Shown here: positions 43,596-51,296 of the stretch, one piece after another
How the letters are laid out: the number at the start of each line of letters is the position of its first letter
Position numbering within the stretch: position 1 is the first letter of the stretch
From: Alistipes sp.
Lineage (GTDB): Bacteria > Bacteroidota > Bacteroidia > Bacteroidales > Rikenellaceae
NCBI GenBank assembly: GCA_017555105.1
Contig: JAFZHB010000021.1
Span: 88,929-152,928 of the forward strand
Length of the DNA stretch: 64,000 nucleotides
Reading direction: 5' to 3'
Translations under genes and position numbers: made by a program
The notes under the pieces: generated by a model
Database searches by the model: none
Told to the model about the DNA's origin: nothing
The model's input: only the letters and a program-made list of their open reading frames with translations

Positions 43596-45002
43596 ATGAA
43601 AAAATTCCTGCTCATTCTCCTTGCTCTGACCCTTTCTTTAGATACTTTTGCCATAGATTTCGATTTCCTGCAGCTGAAAAAGCGCAACCGCAAACGCAAG
43701 CAGCAACCCACCGAGCAGGTCGAAACTCCCGTTGTAGATCTCTCTGCAGCCCCTTCGGAGGAGGTGTTGCAGCCCGAAGAGCCGGAGGCTGAGCCCGAAG
43801 AGGTGCCTCTGCCGCTCAACGACATCACGCTGAACTTCACGCCTGCACAGGCCGACTCGCTCGTGGCTGCTTGGCACGAGTACCGCATGGAGGTGGGCTA
43901 TGAGGAGTTCTTCAACCCTTTCGTGGTGGCAGATTCGCTCTTGATTGAGGGCACAGACTCGCTGGCCAATGCACGCCGCGATGCCCTCTATGAGCAGCGT
44001 CTGCGCGATCTGGTGTCGCCCATCCCGATGCCCTATAACTACTTGGTGCGTAGCCGTATTGTGAACTATGTCGAGAAGCACCCCGCAACGATCAGCCGCG
44101 TGGTGGGTCTGTCGCACATCTACTTCCCGATCATCGAGGATGAGTTGATGCGTCAGGGCTTGCCGATCGAGCTGCGTGCCTTGCCGATCATCGAGTCCGC
44201 GCTGCAGGTTAATGCCCTCTCGCGTGCGGGTGCGGTCGGTCTGTGGCAGTTTATGCCCACGACGGGCAAGAACTACGGCCTGGAGGTCAACTCGTTGGTG
44301 GATGAGCGTCGCGATCCGATCGCTTCGACGCGTGCTGCCTGCCGCTTTATGAAGGATCTCTACCGCATCTTTGGCGATTGGACGCTCGCCATTGCCGCCT
44401 ACAACTGCGGCCCGGGTAATGTTAATAAGGCGATTGCCCGCTCGGGTGGTAAGAGCTTCTGGGATATCTACTTCTACCTGCCCGTGGAGACGCGCGGCTA
44501 TGTCCCGGCCTTCATCGCAGCGACCTATGCCTACAACTACCACCGACAGCACAACATCGAACCGACCGAGCCTCCCATTCCACTCGCAATCGATACGATT
44601 CAGGTGCGTCGCGTGACCCATTTCCAGCAGATCGCCTCGACTATCGATGTTGATTTGGAGACGCTGCGAGCCCTCAATCCGCAGTATCGCCTCGATATTA
44701 TTCCGGCTACGACCAAGCCTTACACGCTTGTTTTGCCGCAACGCTCTGTGACGCGCTACATCGAGCACGAGGCGGAGATCATGGCCAAGGATACGATCTA
44801 CCTGAAGGAGTACCTCAATCCGGCCAACCTTGACAAGAAACGCATGGAGCGCGCTACGACGATCCACCGTGTGAAACGCGGTGAGACGCTGGGCGGTATT
44901 GCCCGTCGTTACGGGGTTTCGGTAAGCCAGCTTATGCGCTGGAACGGTATTAAGAACGCGGCCCACATTCGTGAGGGTCAGCGTCTGCGCATCGAACGAT
45001 AA
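43596..45002 (+). CDS. mltD: Membrane-bound lytic murein transglycosylase D-like (SLT + LysM)
   Basis: 468 residues from ATG 43596 with a signal peptide (MKKFLLILLALTLSLDTFA). A basic stretch follows, then the SLT domain (about 165-320) with catalytic Glu in LPIIESALQVNALSRAGAVGLWQFMPTT and the GPGNVNKAI string. After it come a degenerate LysM-like region (FQQIASTIDVDLETLRALNPQYRL) and a clear C-terminal LysM (HRVKRGETLGGIARRYGVSVSQLMRWNGI). Cleaves glycan strands in peptidoglycan. Its stop overlaps the mnmE start by one base (TAATG). Confidence 0.93.
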   Translation: MKKFLLILLALTLSLDTFAIDFDFLQLKKRNRKRKQQPTEQVETPVVDLSAAPSEEVLQPEEPEAEPEEVPLPLNDITLNFTPAQADSLVAAWHEYRMEVGYEEFFNPFVVADSLLIEGTDSLANARRDALYEQRLRDLVSPIPMPYNYLVRSRIVNYVEKHPATISRVVGLSHIYFPIIEDELMRQGLPIELRALPIIESALQVNALSRAGAVGLWQFMPTTGKNYGLEVNSLVDERRDPIASTRAACRFMKDLYRIFGDWTLAIAAYNCGPGNVNKAIARSGGKSFWDIYFYLPVETRGYVPAFIAATYAYNYHRQHNIEPTEPPIPLAIDTIQVRRVTHFQQIASTIDVDLETLRALNPQYRLDIIPATTKPYTLVLPQRSVTRYIEHEAEIMAKDTIYLKEYLNPANLDKKRMERATTIHRVKRGETLGGIARRYGVSVSQLMRWNGIKNAAHIREGQRLRIER

Positions 45003-46357
45003 TGTACTACGAAACAGATACGATCATAGCCCCTGCTACACCGGAAGGGGGTGCCCTGATGCTGATTCGGCTCTCGGGTCGGGATGCTGTTGCCATTGCT
45101 GACCGCCTCTTCCACGGGCGGCGTGCGTTGGCTGACTGTGCAACGCATACGGCACACTTTGGTACGATCTGCGACGGGGAGCGTGTGGTCGATGAGGTGG
45201 TTGCAACGCTCTTCCGAGCACCCCGCAGTTATACGGGGGAGGATACGGTGGAGTTCTCGTGCCACGGCTCGGCCTACATCACGCGCGAGGTGATGCGCCT
45301 GGCCTGTGAAGCAGGAGCACGACCTGCCGAGCCCGGTGAGTTTACGCGTCGTGCCTACCTGGCCGGCAAACTCGACCTGTCGCAAGCAGAGGCGGTGGCC
45401 GATCTGATCGCGGCAGGTACGCGTGCAGCCCACGCCTTGGCGGCAAATCAGTTGCGTGGAGGCTACTCCTCGGCGCTGGATCAGCTGCGCGAGGAGCTGC
45501 TGCACCTGACGGCGCTGCTCGAACTGGAGCTCGACTTCGGGGAGGAGGAGGTCGAATTTGCCAACCGCCGACAGCTAGCCGATACGATCGAACGCATCGC
45601 GGTGGAGATCGAGCGCCTGCGCAGCTCGTTTGCCCTGGGCAATGCGATCAAAGAGGGCGTGGCTGTGGCGTTGGTGGGTGCGCCGAATGTCGGTAAGTCG
45701 ACGCTGCTCAACCGCTTGTTGCAGGAGGAGCGTGCGTTGGTGTCGGATATTGCAGGTACGACGCGCGATGTGATCGAGGAGCGTCTGGTGATCGAGGGGG
45801 TGCTCTTCCGCCTGCTCGATACGGCGGGTCTGCGTCAGACCGAGGATCGCCTGGAGCAGATGGGCATCCTGCGCACCCGTACGAGCATCGAGCGCGCACA
45901 GGTGGTGGTTCGTCTGCTCGATGCTACAGAGGTGGCACGCGAGGGGATCTCGGAGCCCGATTTTGCCCTGCGCGCGGATCAGCGCCTGCTCACGGTGGTC
46001 AATAAGATGGATTGCGCACCCACGCTTACGCTGCCTGAAGGGGTGATTGCCCTCTCTGCCAAGTCGGGTGAGGGTATCGAAACCCTGCGCCGTACCTTGC
46101 GAGCCGTTGTGCCGACGGAGGTGCTGGAGGAGGGTAGCACGGTGGTCAGCTCGCTTCGCCATTATGAGGCACTGACGCGTGGCCGAGAGGCACTCGAACG
46201 CGCTGCAGCCGGTCTTCGCGAGGGACTTACGACTGACCTCTTGAGCGAGGAGGTGCGCGCGGTGATCGAGGCTGTCGGCTCGATTACGGGTCGTGGGGTC
46301 ATTCTGCCGGATGAGGTGCTCGGCACCTTGTTCAGCCGCTTCTGCATCGGAAAATAA
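45002..46357 (+). CDS. mnmE: tRNA modification GTPase MnmE
   Basis: 451 residues. Works with MnmG to install the cmnm5 group on U34 of several tRNAs. The folate-binding N-terminal domain begins TDTIIAPATPEGGALMLIRLSG; the GTPase domain has GAPNVGKSTLLNRLL (G1), DIAGTTRDVIEE (switch), DTAGLRQTEDRLEQ and NKMDCAPT; and the C-terminal catalytic motif ends FCIGK. Overlap with mltD by one base suggests translational coupling. Confidence 0.97.
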   Translation: MYYETDTIIAPATPEGGALMLIRLSGRDAVAIADRLFHGRRALADCATHTAHFGTICDGERVVDEVVATLFRAPRSYTGEDTVEFSCHGSAYITREVMRLACEAGARPAEPGEFTRRAYLAGKLDLSQAEAVADLIAAGTRAAHALAANQLRGGYSSALDQLREELLHLTALLELELDFGEEEVEFANRRQLADTIERIAVEIERLRSSFALGNAIKEGVAVALVGAPNVGKSTLLNRLLQEERALVSDIAGTTRDVIEERLVIEGVLFRLLDTAGLRQTEDRLEQMGILRTRTSIERAQVVVRLLDATEVAREGISEPDFALRADQRLLTVVNKMDCAPTLTLPEGVIALSAKSGEGIETLRRTLRAVVPTEVLEEGSTVVSSLRHYEALTRGREALERAAAGLREGLTTDLLSEEVRAVIEAVGSITGRGVILPDEVLGTLFSRFCIGK

Positions 46358-46371
46358 TTCAAGTATATAGC

Positions 46372-47622
46372 ATGAAAAAATGGTTATTGCTGGTATTGGC
46401 TGTGGTTGCACTGCAGCTCAATGCCCAAGATATTGCACACTACAAAAAGATCGTTAAAGAGCTCAGCTCGGCGAAATATCAGGGTCGCGGCTATGCCGAA
46501 GATGGCGCAAATAAGGCCGGCCGATGGATTGCGAAGGAGTTTGCCAAGGTGGGTGTGGATGAGGTCGTTTGTCAGCCCTTCACGCTCAATATCAACACCT
46601 TCCCCGGTAAGATGGAGATGCGTGTGGATGGCAAGCGACAGCGTCCGGGTGTGGATTTTACGCTCCGCGAGTTCAACCCCTCGATCCAGGGCGAGTTCCC
46701 GCTCTACTATGTGGATACGCTCAACTACAACCCCGAGAAGATCTTGGCCGATCTGGCTACGCCGCAGTATGAGGGTGCAGCCGTGGTCTGCGACTTTATG
46801 TTTACTTTCAAGCATGCTGCCGACTTTCGCAAGCTGCAGCGCAAGCAGGAGTGTAGCAACTCGGCGCTGATCTACACCTGGGAGACGCCGCTCAAGTTCT
46901 ACAAGGCCTACGGCGAGGTAGTGCGTGAAAAACCGATTATCTGGGTGACGCCCGATTTCCCGCAGGATGCAACGCGCGTGCGGTTCGATATGGAGAACGA
47001 GTTTTTGAAGGATTACGAGTGCTTCAATGTGATTGCCAAAGTGGAGGGCTTCCGCCACGACAGCTGCTACCTCTTTACGGCGCACTACGACCACCTCGGT
47101 AAACTCGGCAAGAAGACCTACTACCCGGGTGCGCACGACAATGCTTCGGGTACGGCTGCGATCATCACCCTGGCCGCCTACTATGCCCAGCACAAGCCTG
47201 CGTACGATATGTACTTTGTGGCCTTCTCGGGTGAGGATGCCAACCTGCGAGGCTCGGAGTGGTATGCCACGCACCCGCTGGCGCCGCTCTCCCAGATCAA
47301 ATACCTGATCAACCTCGACATGATCGGCGACAACAACCCTGCTCAGTATTGTGAGGTGAGCGATGAGGGTATGGAGGGCTTCGCACGCTTCGAGCAGATC
47401 AATGCCGAGAAGGGCTACTTCCAGGCGTTGGATCGTGCCGAGCTGGCCGGTAACAGCGACCACTATCCCTTTGCACAACGAGGTGTTCCCTGCATCTTCT
47501 TCATGAACGAGGATGGCGATGCCTTTAAATTCTATCACACGGTCTACGATAGCTGGAAGAATGCTATCTTCGATAACTACGAACCGACCTTTAAACTCAT
47601 TCGAGATTTTATCGGAGAGTAG
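46372..47622 (+). CDS. Secreted M28-family metallopeptidase
   Basis: 416 residues with a signal peptide (MKKWLLLVLAVVALQLNA). The M28 domain shows the zinc ligands in TAHYDHLGKLGKKTYYPGAHDNASGTAAI (His, Asp), VAFSGEDANLRGSEWY (catalytic Glu, metal Asp in place of the usual Glu), NLDMIGD and AGNSDHYPFAQ (His). Probably a periplasmic aminopeptidase. It follows mnmE by 14 bases and is the last gene of the parA-to-peptidase run; the terminator at 47649 follows. Confidence 0.92.
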   Translation: MKKWLLLVLAVVALQLNAQDIAHYKKIVKELSSAKYQGRGYAEDGANKAGRWIAKEFAKVGVDEVVCQPFTLNINTFPGKMEMRVDGKRQRPGVDFTLREFNPSIQGEFPLYYVDTLNYNPEKILADLATPQYEGAAVVCDFMFTFKHAADFRKLQRKQECSNSALIYTWETPLKFYKAYGEVVREKPIIWVTPDFPQDATRVRFDMENEFLKDYECFNVIAKVEGFRHDSCYLFTAHYDHLGKLGKKTYYPGAHDNASGTAAIITLAAYYAQHKPAYDMYFVAFSGEDANLRGSEWYATHPLAPLSQIKYLINLDMIGDNNPAQYCEVSDEGMEGFARFEQINAEKGYFQALDRAELAGNSDHYPFAQRGVPCIFFMNEDGDAFKFYHTVYDSWKNAIFDNYEPTFKLIRDFIGE

Positions 47623-47648
47623 GTGAGGTGCTACTCCTTATCACAAAA

Positions 47649-47681
47649 ACAACGAGCCCGCAGACTCTGCGGGCTCGTTGT
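47649..47681. terminator. Bidirectional terminator
   Basis: 14-bp perfect stem ACAACGAGCCCGCA/TGCGGGCTCGTTGT with loop GACTC between the convergent M28 and permease genes; flanked by A-rich and T-rich sequence. Confidence 0.85.
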
Positions 47682-47698
47682 GTTATCTACTCTAACTT

Positions 47699-49480
47699 CT
47701 ACAAGGGGAAGAGGATTAGCGTTGCGGTGAGGTTGGCAAAGAGAATGATGAAGTTCATCGGGATACCGATGCGGGCAAAATCGCTGAAACGGTAACCTCC
47801 CGGGCCATATACGAGCATATGAGTCGGCGATCCGATTGGGGTGGCGAAGCTCGATGATACGGAGATCATCAGGGCGATGCAGAAGGTCAGCGGATTGACT
47901 CCCAGGCTGATAGCTGTCTGGTAGGCGATCGGGCAGAAGATGGCTGCCGTAGCCGTGTTGCTCGTAAACTCGGTGATGAAGGTGCTCACCAGGCAGATGC
48001 CGAAGAGTGCCAGGTAGGCGTTGCTGTCGCAGAGCAGTAGAATACCCTGCGAGATCCACTCGGCAATGCCCGTCTCCTGAATGGCCGTGCCGATACTGAT
48101 ACTACCCGCAAAGATCATCAGCAGACTCCAGTCGATGCTCGCGCGCGCCTGGTTGATCGTGCAGAAGCGGCAGGTGATCATGGCGAAGGCGGCGATGAAG
48201 GCAGCCTGCAGCAGCGAGATATATCCTAAGGAGGATACGACCACCATGGCGATCAGGATCAACGACGAGAAGAGCGTTCTTTGGTTGGGCTGGCAGAAGG
48301 TCTCGTCCTCGATTTCCTGCAGGTCGTTGCCCCAGGTCTTGGCAGGATTGAAGCGGGCGGGGCACTCCAACAGCAGCGTGTCACCGGCCTTCAGCTCCAC
48401 CTCGCGCGGGCTGCCCTTGACCACCTCACCGTGACGGGCAATGGCTACTAACACCAGGTGGTTCTCCTCCTCGAAGGAGGTGTCGCACATGCGTCTCCCG
48501 ACAAGTGCACTGCGAAAGCCTACACTCGTCATGCGCAGACGGCGGTTCTTCTCGATGTCCTCCAGCGAGAAGACATGGTGCGTGGCGTTGACCAGCCCGA
48601 AGCGATCGCGCAGGGTTAAGATCTTCTCGATATCGCCCGAGAAGATCAGGCGGTCGCCGCCGAAAATAAACTCTTCGTCGCTTACCATCGTGATCACCTC
48701 ACGGTCCAGACGGATGATCTCGACGATATGACCGCCCTCCACCTTATCCAGTCCGGCCTCCTTGACCGACATACCGACCAGCTCTGACATGGTGGGGACC
48801 ATCAGCTCTACGGTGTACTCCTTGGTCTCCTGCAGCGCCTCCTCCGGCGACACGCGCACGGGGATCAGTCCGCTCAGCGCGATCACAGAGAGCACACCCA
48901 CAAAGAGGCAGAAAAGACCCACACCCGTCGTTGTGAAGAATCCCAGCATCTCACCCGTCTCGTTGGCATACATGGCCGAGATCAGCAGGTTGGGGGCTGT
49001 GCCGATCAGCGTACAGATGCCGCCCATGCCCGAGGCATAACTGAGCGGGATCAAGAGCTTCGAGGGGGCGATGCCCAACTTCTTGGCCCAGAGACGCACG
49101 ACGCGCGTAAAGAGGGCGACCACCGCCGTGTTGTTCAGCACGGAACTCAAGGCAGCTACGGGCAACATCAAGCGCACCACGGCCCTACGGTAGTTCTTGG
49201 GCGATCCCAGGCAGTTGCGGATGACCCATTGCAGGAATCCCGTGTGCACCAATCCACAGATGACGACAAAGAGTGCCCCGATTAAAACCACGGTGGAGGA
49301 GGAGAAACTGCTCAACACCTTCTCTGTCGGAATCACGCCGCTGACCAGCAGAAGCATCATGCCTCCCAGGAAGACAAAGTCGGAGGGGAGCTTGGTGCAC
49401 AGCTGGAGCACAAAGACCAAGATGACGATACCGATGACAAACCAGGCTGCGCCTGTTAAGCCTAAAAAGAGGATTTCCAT
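47699..49480 (-). CDS. SLC13/ArsB-type permease with two TrkA-C domains
   Basis: 593 residues from ATG 49480 (MEILFLGLTGAAWFVIGIV); the frame is open further upstream but without hydrophobic start and past its promoter. Two membrane halves flank RCK_C domains (about 195-370; VELMVPTMSELVGMSVKEAGL, DTSFEEENHLVLVAIARHGEVV). SLC13 motifs: PLSYASGMGGICTLIGTAPN in the first half and STFITEFTSNTATAAIFCPIAYQ and SSFATPIGSPTHMLVYGPGGY in the second. Such permeases carry anions such as sulfate, dicarboxylates or arsenite; substrate not determinable. Same RCK_C pair as the transporter at 33171. Confidence 0.9.
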   Translation of the reverse strand: MEILFLGLTGAAWFVIGIVILVFVLQLCTKLPSDFVFLGGMMLLLVSGVIPTEKVLSSFSSSTVVLIGALFVVICGLVHTGFLQWVIRNCLGSPKNYRRAVVRLMLPVAALSSVLNNTAVVALFTRVVRLWAKKLGIAPSKLLIPLSYASGMGGICTLIGTAPNLLISAMYANETGEMLGFFTTTGVGLFCLFVGVLSVIALSGLIPVRVSPEEALQETKEYTVELMVPTMSELVGMSVKEAGLDKVEGGHIVEIIRLDREVITMVSDEEFIFGGDRLIFSGDIEKILTLRDRFGLVNATHHVFSLEDIEKNRRLRMTSVGFRSALVGRRMCDTSFEEENHLVLVAIARHGEVVKGSPREVELKAGDTLLLECPARFNPAKTWGNDLQEIEDETFCQPNQRTLFSSLILIAMVVVSSLGYISLLQAAFIAAFAMITCRFCTINQARASIDWSLLMIFAGSISIGTAIQETGIAEWISQGILLLCDSNAYLALFGICLVSTFITEFTSNTATAAIFCPIAYQTAISLGVNPLTFCIALMISVSSSFATPIGSPTHMLVYGPGGYRFSDFARIGIPMNFIILFANLTATLILFPL

Positions 49481-49575
49481 AGATTCGTCTGCGTTTTGTA
49501 GTTGATGCGTATGCTTGTGAGAGGGGTGCAATCGATGATTTTTGTGTGACGACGGTTGACCGCTCTTTGTGTCGG

Positions 49576-49606
49576 CAAAAGTAGTCAAACTTTCCGTGAT
49601 CTGCAA
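49576..49606 (-). promoter_or_regulatory. Promoter of the SLC13-type permease gene
   Basis: Minus strand aTTG (49606-49604), 20-base spacer, TACTTTTG (49583-49576); leader of about 90 bases. Confidence 0.5.
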
Positions 49607-49640
49607 TGAAAGCCTATTTAACCTATAAGTCTACCTATAA

Positions 49641-49678
49641 AATAAAAAGGAGGCTGTGTCATCTCGACAGCCTCCTTT
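49641..49678 (-). terminator. Terminator of the ferredoxin gene
   Basis: 12-bp stem AAAGGAGGCTGT/ACAGCCTCCTTT (49646-49657, 49667-49678) with T-rich tail on the minus strand. It shares a 15-base core with the terminator at 9821-9845. Confidence 0.85.
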
Positions 49679-49702
49679 ACAAGGTGTATTTCGTATGTGA
49701 AA

Positions 49703-49873
49703 TTACTCACCCGGTACAATCGCCTCGCTCGGGCAAACGCCAGCGCACGAGCCGCAGTCGATGCACTGCTCCGGATCGATTACATAAATATCGCCCTCCG
49801 AGATAGCCTCTACGGGGCACTCGCCAATACAGGTACCGCAAGCTACGCAAGCGTCGGTAATTTTGTAAGCCAT
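49703..49873 (-). CDS. 2[4Fe-4S] ferredoxin (56 residues)
   Basis: Minus-strand ORF of 56 codons starting MAYKITDACVACGTC and ending SEAIVPGE. Eight cysteines in two CxxCxxCxxxCP clusters (C9, C12, C15, C19 and C37, C40, C43, C47) bind two [4Fe-4S] centres. A low-potential electron carrier, common in anaerobes as partner of pyruvate:ferredoxin oxidoreductase. It has its own consensus promoter and terminator and stands alone between serS and the permease gene. Confidence 0.96.
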   Translation of the reverse strand: MAYKITDACVACGTCIGECPVEAISEGDIYVIDPEQCIDCGSCAGVCPSEAIVPGE

Positions 49874-49912
49874 AGTTGTAATGTTTTAAGTGTTAATGTG
49901 TGTTTCTTATTG

Positions 49913-49943
49913 CAAATATAACCATTTATTTGATAAAATCAAA
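49913..49943 (-). promoter_or_regulatory. Consensus promoter of the ferredoxin gene
   Basis: Minus strand TTTG (49943-49940), 19-base spacer, TATATTTG (49920-49913). The -33 box lies inside the 3' end of serS, so the ferredoxin can be expressed independently of serS. Confidence 0.7.
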
Positions 49944-51197
49944 TCCCGTGTAAGGAATTAATACCTCGGGTATGCGAATTCCCTCTTCGGTCTGGTTATT
50001 CTCGAGCAGAGCTGCTACGATGCGCGGCAGTGCCAACGACGAACCGTTCAAAGTGTGTGCCAATTGGGTCTTCTTGTCAGCCGAACGATAGCGCAGCTTG
50101 AGGCGGTTTGCCTGGAACGACTCGAAGTTCGATACCGACGATACCTCCAACCAGCGCTTCTGTGCCTCCGAGTATACCTCGAAGTCGTAGGTCAATGCCG
50201 AGGTGAACGACATGTCACCGCCGCAGAGACGCAGAATGCGGTAGGGCAGTCCGAGCGAAGCGACCAGCTTCTCTACATGGGCTACCATGCCGTCGAGTGC
50301 CTCATACGACGAGTCGGGATGAGCCACCTGTACGATCTCCACCTTGTCGAACTGGTGCAGACGGTTCAGACCGCGCACATCCTTGCCATACGAACCGGCC
50401 TCGCGGCGGAAGCAGGGGGTGTAGGCAGTCATCTTCACGGGGAGCTCCTTCTCGTCGAGAATCACATCGCGGAAGATGTTCGTTACGGGAACCTCAGCCG
50501 TCGGAACGAGGTAGAAGTTGTCGGCCGTGGCGTGGTACATCTGACCCTCCTTGTCGGGCAGCTGACCCGTACCGAAACCTGAAGCCTCATTGACCATGAC
50601 GGGGGGCTCTACCTCCTGATAGCCGGCTGCCGTGTTGCAGTCGAGGAAGTAGTTGATCAGGGCGCGCTGCAGACGAGCACCCTTGCCCTTGTAGACGGGG
50701 AAACCTGCGCCGGTGAGCTTTACGCCCAGGTCGAAGTCGATGATGTCGTACTTCGCAGCCAGATCCCAGTGCGGCAGCGGGTTCTCGGGCAGCTCCGAGT
50801 AGTTCTCTACGAGCTTCACCACGACATTATCCTCGGCCGTGCGACCCTCGGGAACGATCTCCGCGGGGAAATTCGGCAGCGATACGATGGCGGCGTTCAG
50901 CTCATCCTGCACGCTCTTCGAGTCTGCCTGGAGCTGAGCCGACTTCTCCTTCAGCGCAGCTACGGTCTGCTTGCGCTCCTCGGCCTCCTCGCGGCGACCC
51001 TGGCCCATCAGTTGACCAATCTCCTTGGCGGCTTTGTTCTGTTCTGCGAGCGTGTTGTCGAGCTCGACCTGCAAGGCACGACGGCGATCGTCGAGCGCAA
51101 TGATCTGTTCGATGACGGGGGCTGCATCGATACCCTTCTTGGCCAGCTTCTTGGCTGCTAACTCTTTGTCATCGCGGATTTGCTTGATTGTAAGCAT
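49926..51197 (-). CDS. serS: Seryl-tRNA synthetase
   Basis: 423 residues. N-terminal tRNA-binding coiled coil (residues ~30-110) followed by the class II core: motif 2 around TPCFRREAGSYGKDVRGLNRLHQFDKVE (with the GxxRxxQF pattern) and motif 3 in LNGSSLALPRIVAALLENNQ. Length is normal. It is transcribed away from the U32 gene, sharing an intergenic region with mirror-image promoter boxes. Confidence 0.97.
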   Translation of the reverse strand: MLTIKQIRDDKELAAKKLAKKGIDAAPVIEQIIALDDRRRALQVELDNTLAEQNKAAKEIGQLMGQGRREEAEERKQTVAALKEKSAQLQADSKSVQDELNAAIVSLPNFPAEIVPEGRTAEDNVVVKLVENYSELPENPLPHWDLAAKYDIIDFDLGVKLTGAGFPVYKGKGARLQRALINYFLDCNTAAGYQEVEPPVMVNEASGFGTGQLPDKEGQMYHATADNFYLVPTAEVPVTNIFRDVILDEKELPVKMTAYTPCFRREAGSYGKDVRGLNRLHQFDKVEIVQVAHPDSSYEALDGMVAHVEKLVASLGLPYRILRLCGGDMSFTSALTYDFEVYSEAQKRWLEVSSVSNFESFQANRLKLRYRSADKKTQLAHTLNGSSLALPRIVAALLENNQTEEGIRIPEVLIPYTGFDFIK

Positions 51198-51234
51198 CTT
51201 ATTATAAGTTTTTTGTTTGTTTTCGATTTACAAT

Positions 51235-51279
51235 CCACAAAATTACAAAACAATTCGTAAATTTATCTTAATTTTGTGG
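51235..51279. promoter_or_regulatory. Mirror-image divergent promoters of serS and the U32 gene
   Basis: CCACAAAATTA (51235-51245) and TAATTTTGTGG (51269-51279) are an exact inverted repeat (12 bp counting the outer T/A pair), separated by 23 bases. Each arm contains a TAATTTTG -7 box: minus strand for serS, plus strand for the U32 gene. No clear -33 boxes at the expected distance. The arrangement lets one dimeric protein bind both arms. Confidence 0.6.
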
Positions 51280-51296
51280 AAAATTATTCCTTGTTG

